Positions 28,701 through 39,875 are shown, counted from the stretch's first letter. The stretch: 64,000 nt of DNA from Cloeon dipterum (GCF_949628265.1 NC_088787.1:14126501-14190500), one strand, 5' to 3'. Program-made: numbers and translations. The notes: generated from the letters alone by a model not told the origin.

Positions 28701-29470
28701 ATATATAATTTTGCGTATTTTCTCCTTGTTTATTGTTTTATTTTAATAGTTCTTCTACAGACACACACGTTCTTCTCACCCCTCGTAAGGGACGGCTTCA
28801 AAAATGTTGAAAAACCAAATCCTAGGGAATCTCTGGTCCCCTTTCTCTCACTGTCGACTATGTAAACACTCTTGACTTACTTAGCAACTCTCCCCAGCGT
28901 TTGGTTCAGCCACTCTCACCTTAAAATCTATTCGACGATCCGTAATCCTCTGGTTTCTTTTGCAGCAGACCAAAAATCAGAATTAACGCAGAGTCTGTAT
29001 TACATAATACTCTATATCTATGTTGGTTGTAATGTTGGTTTTCGTTTACATTTTGTGCGAGTAGCTGTATATTTGGGCGATCCTCAAGAAATTCTGTTAT
29101 TTTTGGCGCCGCCCGAAGCGCCCTTCCAAGCTGTAACTGTATTTAATTGGCTAAATGTATATTTTGTAAAATTTTATGTGTCGTCAGCAGAAGACAACAT
29201 CCATTCTCAAAATTACAACAAGTTTCAAATTAGAGAATTGAAGAAAAAAAAATGGATTTTGTCAGCAGTTGGTGCCAGGCAGAGTGGGCTCATATTTTCC
29301 TTCTCCGTGTTCTAGCCAAGTTCATGCCCGACCAGCCTCAACAGCCCGCCTACCCACCTGGCATGTACCCAATGCAGTTGCCCCCTCAGCAAGCACCACC
29401 ACCAGCAGCAGGAGCCCCTGCAGCAGCTCCAGCGGCCGCCGCCGCCGCTCCCACCAAGTCGGGCGCCTAA
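25763..29470 (+). CDS. nSyb: Neuronal synaptobrevin (VAMP2-type R-SNARE), 6 coding exons, long isoform 170 aa
   Basis: Vesicle R-SNARE that pairs with syntaxin and SNAP-25 to drive synaptic vesicle fusion. The exons read from the sequence are 25763-25764, 26356-26500, 26937-27015, 27074-27153, 27209-27260 and 29316-29470, all with GT-AG junctions and consistent phase. The start codon is split: AT ends exon 1 and G opens exon 2, giving [12 protein letters not shown] Pro-rich cytosolic head (about residues 1-30) is followed by the SNARE motif with [10 protein letters not shown] and the zero-layer Arg in LDDRADALQ. Next come the basic KLKRKFW juxtamembrane stretch and one membrane anchor starting [11 protein letters not shown]. 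The long form then has a luminal Pro/Ala-rich tail, ending PTKSGA, as Drosophila n-Syb also has. An alternative short terminal exon lies at 27514. An AATAAA at 29737 suits the long isoform. Identity is near certain; the extent of exon 1 upstream is not known. Confidence 0.96.
25795..25815. repeat. GC-only 8-bp hairpin in synaptobrevin intron 1
   Basis: CCCCCCGG-attcg-CCGGGGGG forms a perfect stem starting 30 nt after the intron 1 donor. Position next to the donor suggests a possible effect on splicing, but no function is shown. Confidence 0.6.
27514..27527 (+). CDS. nSyb: Alternative terminal exon of neuronal synaptobrevin (short C-terminus SNFM-stop)
   Basis: After the membrane anchor the fifth exon ends in phase 1 with a lone T at 27260. 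A pyrimidine-rich acceptor (ttctcactttcag) ends at 27513. Joining there reads TCT AAC TTC ATG TAA, that is S-N-F-M-stop, for a 123-residue protein that ends just past the membrane. The distal exon at 29316 opens with S-K-F-M in the same phase, so the two exons look like related alternatives. The sequence at the stop (atgtaaga) also resembles a splice donor, so a 10-nt internal exon is a second possibility, though it would shift frame into the distal exon. A candidate AATAAA for this form lies near 28319. Splicing use is inferred, not observed. Confidence 0.55.
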
Positions 29471-29736
29471 TCGCAGATACAGACCTCTTCTCTACTTTGA
29501 TTCGAGCCCATTTTACTGTGTGGTTTATATATTATCGTATTAATGTCTCGACCACATGTACAACCGATCACCACCACCGCCCCCTCGGGTCTGTATCTGC
29601 GAAAAGAGTCCCACTCCAGCTGTGTGGCGACCGCAAGTCTCAAAACTCGGTCTTTGGTCACGTCTCTCGTTGGTAGCCGCTTTCTCCTCTATATTTTAGA
29701 CCTGGGCATGAAAAACACGATCTCTCTAATACATTC

Positions 29737-29742
29737 AATAAA
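29737..29742 (+). terminator. Poly(A) signal of the long synaptobrevin isoform
   Basis: AATAAA lies about 265 bp after the long-isoform stop codon, in AT-rich sequence, and is the first canonical hexamer downstream. It implies a short 3' UTR for this isoform. Confidence 0.55.
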
Positions 29743-29829
29743 ACTAGTTGTTTACTGAGCAAAATTTGCGACAAAAGAAGTCATCAACACCACTAATAAC
29801 ATACCCAGAAATGTGTGTTTTTGTGTACA

Positions 29830-30225
29830 TTTTGACGAAACGCGTGGAGTCGGCTTCGCTGCCCAAATTCGACCGACCCCCTGGCGTGCGGAAAAGAGCG
29901 CGGGTTTCGCGAAATTCGGCTGCAAATCAAATGGCCTAATCCGCATGTGGAGTAAGAATAAGGTGCGCGGGGTGCAAACACGCGCTCGGCGCCGGAAGTG
30001 TGCGAGTGCGAGAACGAGCGAACCTGTTCGCGAAACCCGCGGCTGCTTTCCCGGCGTCAGACGGCGATTGCGTCTCTCGAGGAAAAATACAATAATAGAA
30101 CGAACTCCATCGGATGTATTTTTTGCACTGTGTAATTGAAACAATACGGCAGGCGACGCGCGGCGCCGCCCGGCGCAACAGGCTTGGCGCGTCGCGGCGC
30201 CGCTCGTCGGCCGCAGGTTTATCGG
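29830..30225. other. GC-rich CpG island-like patch
   Basis: A sharp rise in CpG after the synaptobrevin 3' end, including two copies of the palindrome gcggcgccgc. Open frames on both strands reflect composition. It may be a promoter for an unseen transcript or a distal element of the WBP1-like gene. Confidence 0.4.
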
Positions 30226-32196
30226 TGTTAATTAAAATGAAACGCGAAATGAGACTCATTCTGTAATATAGGTGAATGAATGTAGAGTCTGTAGCAGAGA
30301 CTTTGATTATCGAGGATGTAACCACTGCATCAATGAGTGTTGCATAATTCTGATTCATCGACGTTTTGTTGGTCCGAATGATATACAGTCGCATAACTAT
30401 TATATGAACGAAAAAACACACCCACGCAAGCGGAATAACCTTAGTTCCCTTTTTTGTAATCTCGATTTACCTGGATTTGCCTGCTGATAAATATTATATG
30501 TGTGTAATAATATTATCATAAAAACAGTCTGCCTTCTATTTGAGAAGTTGTTGTAACATAAAGAAAGAGAGGACACACCGTTTACGTGCATGTACGCAAT
30601 TAAATTCAGGTTTTTCTTTTCGGTGAGATTACAGTTGTTACGCAAGCTGCATACAATTATATTCAGGCGCACTGTGCTGTTATCACGAGGTACATTTATT
30701 ACAATGTTGACTATTAAAAGATGTGTATATCACTAGGGTATTATTCGGTTAGATACTGCGTATTTACGAACTACCAAAAAGCTACCCGTGGCGAAAGGCA
30801 ACATTTTAAAAAATTAAAACGCCCGCATCTCAAAGAGTTTCACTATGTATTTGAGAGGAAAGAAAATGAAAACACGGACACAGACACGCTGTATTATAAA
30901 TATATTCTCGACCGATGACGCATGTAGGTAATGCGAATTATAAAAACCATTACGGAGACATATGGGCACTATATCATGCTAACATCATGTTACATTACCA
31001 TAATAGGCTTACTACTATTAATGGATTGTTTAATTTGTGAAGCCCTTATTATGAATTATTACAAATTAAATAATGTACATGAAATATAACAATAAAACAG
31101 AACACATAATATATCACCTTAAAATAACGTTTTTCATTTAAGAGAGCTTTATAGGCCAAAAATTAAGAACATTTTGTTTTGCTGGCTTTAGCAAGAAGTT
31201 CATTGGGTTAATTATTTGTGAAATTTTGCAAAAGTTTATCCCTACAATGAGCAATTATTACTGTATCAGCACCGAGGAAGTTAAATTTCAGACAAATTTC
31301 TCTAAACATTTATGTGTTTTTTTTTTCGATTTTTTCGCTTCATTTCAGTCCCTCTCGTCGCAATCTATCTATTGGTGTGAGAAAAAAAAATCCTAAAAAA
31401 GTTAGATAAATGGAAAAAAATTAATCGGGATTTACAATAAGGAGACAGTTTATGCCCGCCGCTTGATTAGCACGCAAACGTTTGAGCCGATTTTCTCAAA
31501 AATTGAAATGGCACAACTTGGGAAATATTAACTTTTCCATTTCATTTCATGGTAAATAAGGGTCTTATAGAAAATTTCTATAAAGCTATACCTTAACGCT
31601 CATTTTTGTGTCGAAAATTGTCAGGCTACCAGTACGAAACAAAACGCCTGCAATTATAAAATTAGGCAACCTGGGTTGCCGTTGTGTGTTTCAGGTTGTC
31701 TACTTTCATAATGCTGAATATAAAGGGTAAATTTCATTACTTCGTTGCGGCAACAAATTCAGATCGAATGTCGGCGAGGCAACATCAGATTGAACTGGTA
31801 GACAAATTATTTTTATACTCACAGACTACAGGCATATAATTTTACCATCTATTTGTACTAAACTTTGATTCACACATTCGATGATAATGCGTGAGCACTA
31901 GTTTAGCGGGCTGCAGTCCTAAAAAGTGGGCGTGGAAAACAATAAATAACTGAGCAGGCGAGTCGCAGTCGCAGAAACTCGCTCAATGGCTTAAAGGGAC
32001 TAGGGAAAAAGGGATTAATTGTCCTGAATATTCGAGTGATTGACTTCCAGTACAGCTCGAACCGACAGCAAACCCTCAGGTTTTTTAATTTTCTGACTCA
32101 ATTGTTTATACCCGAGGCTCAAAGGAATGCAGAAGTCAGTACGTGCGAGCCTTTTGGATCATCGCCGACCTCGAGCCAGGCAGCTCATGAACTAAA
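30226..32196. other. Intergenic stretch upstream of the WBP1-like gene
   Basis: AT-rich, with no supported exon. A small inverted repeat, ggcaacctgggttgcc, lies near 31666. The 5' UTR and promoter of the WBP1-like gene should lie at its right end. Confidence 0.5.
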
Positions 32197-33703
32197 ATGT
32201 TCCCTGAAAATATTATAGTCCTGGCCCTACTATTTGTAATACGGGAGGTAAGGTTTTGTTCCTCGTTATGTCAGTGTAATAAAACAACAACTTTGACAGG
32301 TGGAGGCGAAGTACTGCGCCTATGAAGTCAATGGCGATACCAGGTTTTACACGTAAGAACGAGCTTGTCCTTGGACCTATTTGTGTTGAGATCGCTAATG
32401 TTTTTATCAATATGTATTCGCAGATGCCCACGGACAGAGTACTGCTGCAATTTTGGATGTTGTGTTTCTCCTGCATTCCAATTTTATCAACTGTGGTATT
32501 ATTGGTATTTAGTTTTGGTTTTTAGCAGAGCCTAAAATTTGACTAACGCTTTCTAATTTCAGGCTGCTCGTAATATTTATGTTCTTGCTTTGCTCCGGAG
32601 GCGGTTGGTGGTATCGATGTTGGCTGAGGAACCGATTTCCGGAGACGCAAACCTCGGTGACCAGAACGAGTACAAACAACTCAATGGCAACATCCCGAAG
32701 ACCAGCTATTCTGACCCGTTCTCGTCCTTCCTCGATGGCAGTCCCAACTGTCGATAACCTCACTCCTCAGGGAGGACAGTTTCAAGTTGCAAGGGTCAGT
32801 TATAGCTCATCGGGAGACAGACTGATCCTGCATAGACTGTGGAAAGGTCAGTTTTTGGAGTAAATTTATATTTAATTCGTTGTTTCTTTAATTATTCAAT
32901 TTAATAGAATGGGAGGTTTACTTAATTATTCCCTGATGATAATTTTAAGTCATTAGTATGTCCTTGTTAGATGTTACGCCTTGGATTTATTTATTTGCCC
33001 CTTTAAACTATACTCATTGTCAGTACATCCTGGTGGTCTAAATTACCTACGGATAGCATGGGGTCTGAATTGTTGCAGAGGAGCTTGGGTCCTATGTGGC
33101 CATCTTTTCGCCTCCCTGCACCGAGGTCTATTGAAACGCCTTACATTTGTTCTTATAGCCACTGGAAAGGTGCGAAAACCATCCAGTGGCGCCTCCCAGG
33201 CCGTTGAGCTATTTAATTCTAGAATTAGAGTTGCCTTTCTTTTTAAACACTGAATATTGTAAAAATGTTTAAGTTTTTATTTGTTACAAAAAAAATAACA
33301 GGAATTTCATGTACTGTTTCCAGATTCGCGTGGTGGCATCCACCACCTGGACAGCCCTCCTTCATACACAACAGCCAGAGCTGACCCTGTGTTAGTGCCG
33401 CAAGCAACTGGGGGCTTGCAGCTGATGAACCCTTACATCTTGTATGGCCCTCCCCCAAGCTACGAGTCGGTGATGCAGCAGGACCAGGCGGGCCCCTCCG
33501 GCACCCACCTGCAAGTGGCGCCTCTGTCGGAGGCAACCAGCTCGCTGGAGAGCTGCCCATCATCACAGGTGCACTCTCCGATGACCCCGACCAGCCACCA
33601 GGAGGCCTGTTCGCCTACCTCCGAGGATGACCCTGGACCTCAGACATCGCACCAGGCTTCGCAGACAGTTTCCAGCCCTGTCTCGAGTCCCACTGCACTG
33701 TGA
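32197..33703 (+). CDS. WBP1/VOPP1-like WW-domain-binding membrane protein, 5 exons, 282 aa
   Basis: Single-pass membrane adaptor of the WBP1/VOPP1 family, whose vertebrate members bind WW-domain ubiquitin ligases and sit on late endosomes and lysosomes. The exons are 32197-32247, 32300-32352, 32424-32504, 32563-32846 and 33324-33703. Exon 1 encodes a short signal peptide (MFPENIIVLALLFVIRE). It is followed by the family's Cys-rich luminal knot: KYC, then TEYCCNFGCC, which aligns with human EDCCGSRCC. The membrane segment LWYYWLLVIFMFLLCSGGG corresponds to LWYFWFLLMMGVLFCCG in VOPP1. The cytosolic tail holds two PY motifs, SPPSYTT and GPPPSYES, and ends in a long Ser/Thr/Pro-rich stretch that is longer than in VOPP1. 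A possible AATAAA is at 34204. The family call is strong; which paralogue it matches is not resolved. Confidence 0.88.
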
Positions 33704-36664
33704 TCACTTACGGGCGATTTTACTTATTGTCTAGTTGTATCTTTATCATCGACTGGATGGCCTCTTATAATATAATGGTAGTTAAAGCACAACGACTAGT
33801 TCACCCCCTGACGGTTTGGTAATTGTTGGTATAATTGCCACTGTACTGTTTATGGCTGATTTTGACTGGGCCGATTTGTATTTTGCACAACACCTTTAGA
33901 AACTCTTAGCAATATGTCGATTTAAATATGGTTTAAACCGCTCAAATTGGAATTGATCTGAGAGGGCTAGTGGCCCAAAACCCTAAAGTAGTGTTGTGAG
34001 ATTAGCTTGCTTAACATCTCAAGTATGGTTGATAGATATAGCTCAATAATGGTTGAAATTCCTTTTTTGATTTTAAGAATTGAATGCGGCGTCTAGGGGT
34101 AAACGGGTTCAATTGTAACTTAAAGCTACCAAGGTAGGCATTCCGGCTCGGCGGTTGCATTGACAAGCAACTGGGCAAATCAGGGAGGGTACCGGGCAAG
34201 GGGAATAAAAGAACCGTTTTGTGCCAGTGGCACAAAAGCAGAAAAAGGCCCTCGGATTTCATTATATACTTGAGGAACCTGCAGATTAGCTCATTGTCAG
34301 CTATTTTATCATTATCAATTTTAGTATACAATAATTAAATAAGTGAACTTAATGCCGGTACAGAATGTTTGTCAAATAAGAATCTCAAGAAACACATCCC
34401 TCTTATTTACGTTGTGTTAAGAAAATTGAAGTTTTTAGTTTTCCTATGTAATATTTGATAAAACCCATTTTCGCAGTTCAAAAGCAAAAATATCTGCTAA
34501 TTTTTATAGCTTAAAAAGCGTCCTTTTTTCATAATGTTGAATTGAAATTCCTGACATTTTCCTCGGAGCTTAAGTTCTTCATTAAGATCAACCAGTTTTG
34601 GCTTCTACAGGAAGCCCACTTCATGAACAGCGTCTGTTGTTTGTAGCTCGCTTATGGGTAAATTGATAGGTTATATATTTATGTAGCTGCGGATCCCCTA
34701 GATAATTAATTGCTAATTCCGTGGAGCCTCAGTCAAAATCAGCCATCAAAATTGACGTCCAAATTTCACCATAATAACATGGTGCCTGAAACCAGAGATG
34801 CTTCAAATGCTTTTGAGATTTGGCCCTAATTTAATGCGCAAAAATATACAATGATTGCATTGTACAAGGATAGTAGTTGAAACACAACGTTAGGTGGATA
34901 TTTGAACATTTCTGAGAGTATTAAACATGATCTAAGAATTATGTGATTTTAAGCATTGTGCTAGTCTACGAATCTTCATCGTTCTGCTTTTGCTCTTTGG
35001 TGCCTCTCACTGTATTGCTTTGTTAAATCTATTTAAAATATTTCGCACTCACTGCATTGCTGATAACAAACTTTACCTGTTATATTTGGTACTTTCTTTT
35101 GAGCATAATCTAAAGTTGTAATCAAAAGACATGTCTGAGCAGTCAAGTCTGCTTTTTTAACATTTCATCTTGTATGTACCATGTGTATGGCTGGGAACAA
35201 TTATTATATGTTAGTGCGAGAATCAATCAAAACGGTAGTATTGCTCGGAGAAGTATGGATGAAATCATCTAACCATCAATATTGTAGAATTTAAACCCTA
35301 AATATTAATATTGCTGTCACGGGTGTGCTAAATATGTAAAGACAACGGCTCAGATGAAACGATTATTGTAAACATCGGTCTATCATTAATGGTTGGAACG
35401 GTAAAAGACAAGTCTCATGTACAAGAAACTGTTATAAATTCTCTGTAATGGAAACACGCACATCTCAACTAATTTTAGCCCAAGCAGTTAAAATTTAGGT
35501 TCGCGCTCTCACGCAATTCCATACTATGAATCCTGAACTCGATTTTACTCATGTGGAATAAGACCCGTAATTGGTATAAATCAATAAGTATGTATTTATT
35601 TTACAAAGTGTCTTCCATTTTTATTTTGTATCATTGCATTGAGTTTACTGCTTTGTAATTTATTTGTATATATATAGCGTTTTTCATTTCCTTGTCAAAT
35701 TGATATTATTTACCTCTAGTCAAATCCCAATTTAATTCCATATTTGTTCAAATTGAATTTGAATCCATTTTATCTATGATTTTTTGACATGTATGTGCAT
35801 GCTAAAAGCTAATCTGTATTATAATATGCACAAATTATATTTTGTTGAGAAAAATAATGGTTTTATTTAAAACTGGCAACACACCAACATTTATATGGAA
35901 TTAGGGTGTAACTGGTTATAGTAGACTTCTGTATTTTGGGAGATACAGTTTCAAATCAGGTTTACAACAGGAGTCAGTGGGCGACTGGAATGTATCGGCA
36001 TCTTGGACTTCTTGATCTTGATCGAGTTATCCAGCTCAAATAAGTACATTGAGTGGCAACATCTTTTTAATGTTTAATATTATCGAGATGTTCACAGCTT
36101 GAACAAAATTAAAAACCTAATACCCTTTCGTCCTGGTCCCGGCAAAATTGCGTTACTTTCAACAACCAAACGCGAATTTCCTTGTTGCAAGAAAAGGTCA
36201 ACAATCAATTCGACAATGAAAATTTGGGTGTTTGTTGAACGTTGCGCAATTTTGCTGGGACCAGGACGCTTTCATTTAATATTTATCATTTATAAGACAA
36301 TAGATATTCTTCTAGTGAGAATGAGAAATAAAAACCTTGAATTTTACTATCTTCACAAAACAAACCGTATTGTATCGAAGAAAGTCACGTAATTGTTTTA
36401 AAAAAATTCGTGCTTTGTATTTCAAAAAAGGCAAAGTATTATTTCCTCATTAATTACAGCAAGATTTTTTTTTTCAAATACAAATAAACTGGAAAAGTAA
36501 ATTATTTACTTATGAACTATCGATCGATCATCCAAAGATATCTTTTAAGAGTTTTTTGCCTCTTCCTCGAGTGCGTCAGTAGCCTAGTAGCCACCTCCGC
36601 GCACATCCAGGTGACCAGTTTGGTGACGACACCTATTTTGCATGAACGCAGGGTCGGTGGCTGC
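33704..36664. other. 3' UTR of the WBP1-like gene and intergenic sequence
   Basis: The first AATAAA after the stop is at 34204 inside gggaataaaag, a possible 3' end. The rest to the lysozyme promoter is AT-rich without coding support, apart from the hairpin at 36129-36268. Confidence 0.45.
36129..36268. repeat. Hairpin: 24-bp inverted repeat with 92-bp loop
   Basis: Left arm cgtcctggtcccggcaaaat and following gcg pairs with 36245-36268, with one mismatch; the next 25 bases inside each arm also pair imperfectly. No target repeat is clear. It lies 440 bp upstream of the lysozyme gene. Confidence 0.6.
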
Positions 36665-36672
36665 TATAAAAG
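36665..36672 (+). promoter_or_regulatory. TATA box of the lysozyme gene
   Basis: TATAAAAG starts 44 bp before the lysozyme start codon. Transcription would begin about 30 bp downstream, near the gcagtc at 36696, leaving a 5' UTR of only 10-15 nt. A strong TATA box suits an inducible or highly expressed secreted protein. Confidence 0.65.
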
Positions 36673-36708
36673 GGACCACTCGGAAACTGCGTGTTGGCAG
36701 TCGGCTGA

Positions 36709-37358
36709 ATGAAAATGCCAGGATCGTCAAGAAACGTGTTGCTCGTGCTGTCAATTTGCACTCTGCTCGGCTCGGCGTGCAGCAAGATTTACGAGCGCTG
36801 CGAGCTTGCCAAGGAACTCCGGGACCGCTTGCGCGTGCCAGCAGAGCAACTCGCGACCTGGGTCTGCATTGCAGAGCACGAATCAAGATACAACACTTCT
36901 ATTATTGGCACCCTGGCCCAAGGAAAGGATCACGGAATTTTCCAAATCAGTGACTTGTATTGGTGTGAGACGGTGAGTGCTTTTTGAGATTAATTTCGAG
37001 CAGTAAAATTAAAAAAAATCGCCATCTTCAGGGTGACGTTGGTGGAGCTTGCGGGATAGACTGCAATTCGTTACTGGACGATGACATAAGAGATGACTAC
37101 GTTTGTGCTCGTAGAATATATAGAGCGCACCAGGGCCTTCAGGGAAACGGTTTCAGAGCTTGGGCAGTTTACCAGCCTCACTGCTCAGCCGGGCAAGCGG
37201 CAAATGAAGCGAAATACACGAATGATTGCTTTGGACAAGACTCGTCGCGGGTTGAGGAACCAGCTCAACGCATTCAAGTTGATCAGCAACCAGGGGCTCT
37301 GACTTTGTACTTCACAGGATTTGGATATCCTTATTACACTTATCAAAATATATTTTAA
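36709..37358 (+). CDS. C-type lysozyme with C-terminal extension, 2 exons, 196 aa precursor
   Basis: Secreted muramidase that hydrolyses the beta-1,4 bond of peptidoglycan in immunity or digestion. Exons are 36709-36972 and 37032-37358, joined in phase 0 (GAG ACG | GGT GAC). A signal peptide (VLLVLSICTLLGSAC) precedes KIYERCELAKEL, the usual mature start. By alignment to hen lysozyme the catalytic Glu is E58 in HESRYNTS and the catalytic Asp is D74 in GKDHGIFQIS, so the enzyme looks active; His75 replaces the common Tyr. All eight disulphide cysteines are present (C31, C53, C86, C95, C99, then YVC, PHC and DCF). After the last Cys there are about 40 more residues, ending GYPYYTYQNIF, which most c-type lysozymes lack. 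AATAAA (37357-37362) overlaps the stop codon, so the 3' UTR must be very short. Confidence 0.93.
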
Positions 37359-37362
37359 TAAA
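37357..37362 (+). terminator. Poly(A) signal overlapping the lysozyme stop codon
   Basis: The stop codon TAA and AATAAA share two bases in TTTTAATAAAATG. No later hexamer is needed to end this transcript. Confidence 0.6.
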
Positions 37363-38002
37363 ATGAATAATTAAAACTAACTTTAACCAAACATCACCCG
37401 TCACTCTCAGAGCTCCACTAACAGAAAGTTTTCTGCACTTCAGTCAAATGTGGGGAGATCATGTTTTCTCCTGCAACTGCACGCCATGACAATGTAACTT
37501 TTGCAGGGAAATCATTGATAGAGCTCAATGAAAATTACAACTGTCAAAAAGGTTTCTTTCAAATGGTTCTCAAGATACCAATAAACGATAAAATATCAGC
37601 TAATTTAAAGTTTATTCATATTTGATCATCAATTAATACCTCAGAGATACAAAATAATGTCAGCAGAGCATACCAACTATCATTTGAAATAATATGCACA
37701 ATCAGCCTCTTGAAAAAGCTCTTCCTGTACTTTCAATTACACGGTAATAGTTGCGTTTTTTTTTCAGTTAAACACTAACTTCTTAAAATGAATGATTAGA
37801 GATACAGAACCTAAATAGCGACATTAACTCAGTTTTCTGCACATATATGTTTGTCATAAAACGAAATATTGATATTTTACTTGAAACTTATCGTGCTTTT
37901 CGTCAAAAATATTTTTGGAGGCATTCAAAATCACATAATAAGCACTTGCATTTTGTCAGGCATACTCACAGTGGCCACCGTGTGGTCTCAGCAAGTTGCA
38001 GA

Positions 38003-39030
38003 TTACGAAGGAGGAGGTTTTACAGTTGTAGAGGCTGTTGTAGGAGGGGTTGTTGGTGCTGGGGTTGGTGCAGGAGTCGGAGTCGACGAAGCAACGCAAT
38101 CGCCCCAACCAAAGCCACCACAGGCTAGAGATATGATGATGTACACTACAAACTGAAAGTAACGTGATCACAATCCCATTTTATTTCTGAAGACATTCAC
38201 ACTTACCACTATTATTGCGGCCGCAATCAGGTACAGTTTCACATTCTTCCAGAACATGGCGCGAGACAGGTTACGGCTCGTCTTTCGGAATGAAACAGAC
38301 TAGAGAGGTGTGCACTTATTAGAAAGTTATTTTTTAATGAGTGGATATAGTTACATTGGCACTCAGATTCTCTGTCTTGTTCACAAGAAGCTCCAAACGC
38401 TCTCCTCTCATGGCCATGTTGTCTTTAGAGGACAAATTAATTTTGTGATACACAGTAAAAAGATGACAGTATAGTTACCAATATTTTTAACCATGATGTC
38501 CTTGAGTTCGTCCAGCTCTCCGTGAACTCGTGAAATTGTGTCCACGTCTTGTGATTCAGAATAGTGTTTCTAAGAAATTGAACACAAAATAACTATTACT
38601 GAATTTCAACAAAAATAATATTATCTCGGTACCATCTGATTGGCCAGGAATGGAGAAAATTCAGTGTTCATGGAGTAAGCTAAGGAGGTCTGAGCTCTAG
38701 ATCCATAAGAAGCTTGGAACCTTCTCTTGATTTCACCAAGGTACAAAAATGCTCGAGATCTTTCAAATTCCTACAATTGTGAAGAAATTATTAACACTGA
38801 ATTCAAACCCCGAATTATCAACTTACATCGTCTGTGATGCACATGTAAATTATTCTGTCCTCGCAGACGTAATGGAACAGAAAGCTACCATGGGAATATG
38901 TTAATTTGGAATCATCTGGCGAAATTTTAGCAATGATCTGCTCCGTGACCTCAGAGAAGTTTCCAGGGCACGATGCATACTTTGCCAGCACCGTGATTCC
39001 TCTGGCAACGACGCTGTACAAAATCGGCAT
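38003..39030 (-). CDS. Vamp7: VAMP7 (longin R-SNARE) with Thr/Pro-rich luminal tail, 6 exons, 247 aa
   Basis: R-SNARE of late endosomes, lysosomes and regulated exocytosis. Coding exons (minus strand, 5' to 3') are 39030-38827, 38770-38633, 38569-38479, 38422-38355, 38299-38207 and 38152-38003, with all phases consistent. The longin domain (about residues 1-115) opens MPILYSVVARGITVLAKYAS, matching human MAILFAVVARGTTILAKHAW, and includes KLTYSHG and CITDD. The SNARE motif follows, with the zero-layer Arg in AMRGERLELL, then TSRNLSRAMFWKNVKL and the membrane anchor. The luminal end continues FVVYIIISLACGGFGWGDC, as in human VAMP7, but then adds about 25 residues rich in Thr, Pro and Ala ending KPPPS. 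The human protein stops at 220 residues. A 5' UTR exon probably ends at the donor near 39475. TTTATT at 37611 may be the poly(A) signal. Confidence 0.95.
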
Positions 39031-39474
39031 GGTGATCCTTTCCTATTAAATAATAAACGAAAATTATTTGAGGTAATTGATCAACGTAACACTTGTCTTA
39101 TCTTATTTGGGGTTTTTTTTTGGTAAAAATGATATAAACAACTTTAACAGCATGCAATCAATAGGTATGTATCATAGACGGATAATGCATAAAAATATAA
39201 TTCGTAATAAGTTCAATTCACTGAGTACATAGTAGTGTTATAAAAGCGAGATTGTGCGAGATAAATCAAAGTAAAACCAAACAAAAACAAAGTTATTACA
39301 AAATTGGGAGTAATAATCGAGGGTAATCGAGAGAGCTGGGACTACAACACCATAGTTTCCTACAAAGCAATTGAGTGTGTGAATACATAATGGTTCACAA
39401 TCATTAATCCGCAGAATCATTGATAGTTAAAATAAGATTTCGGTTAGAATGATTCTGAAAAGAAAACAAGTTAC

Positions 39475-39660
39475 CTGGTGTAATATTTACTTCGCAATTG
39501 AGCGAGGACGAAAGAGCAGTAGTTGTGTTACGACTGATGAAGGAAATAACAAGAATAGTCAGCTGACCTGTGAGACGTAACATAAAAACAGCAGCCAATG
39601 GTTGCCACGAAGTATTGTGCTATCCAATCAGAAATCGTGGACTGTGGTATTTAAGTGTCT
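39475..39660 (-). other. Probable 5' UTR exon and promoter region of VAMP7
   Basis: On the minus strand CACCAG|GTAACTTG at 39475 is a good donor. A matching acceptor (atttaatag) lies 12 nt before the VAMP7 start codon. Joining them gives a spliced 5' leader. The upstream limit is a guess, since no core promoter motif stands out. Confidence 0.45.
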
Positions 39661-39869
39661 TCATACACTTTATTGAGGTATGGCGGGTTGATAAGACATA
39701 ATAATTATTATTATGCTATATATCTTCAATTTTTTTTTAATGGAATGACACATTCTTTCCCGTCCGCAACAAAAGAATGGAAAATATTTTAAAAAATTTC
39801 GCGTCGGATTAACCTTATTCCGAGAGCTGCCAAATCTAAAATTCAACACTCAGATACGTTTTCCCTTCC

Positions 39870-39875
39870 TTTATT
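39870..39875 (-). terminator. Probable poly(A) signal of GNL2
   Basis: TTTATT on the plus strand is AATAAA on the minus strand, 170 bp after the GNL2 stop codon, and is the nearest hexamer. Confidence 0.45.

Noticed and set aside
37869-38156. Plus-strand frame with a Gly/Val-rich repeat region
   Set aside because: It is the antisense of the last VAMP7 exon; its repeats mirror the Thr/Pro codons of the VAMP7 tail.
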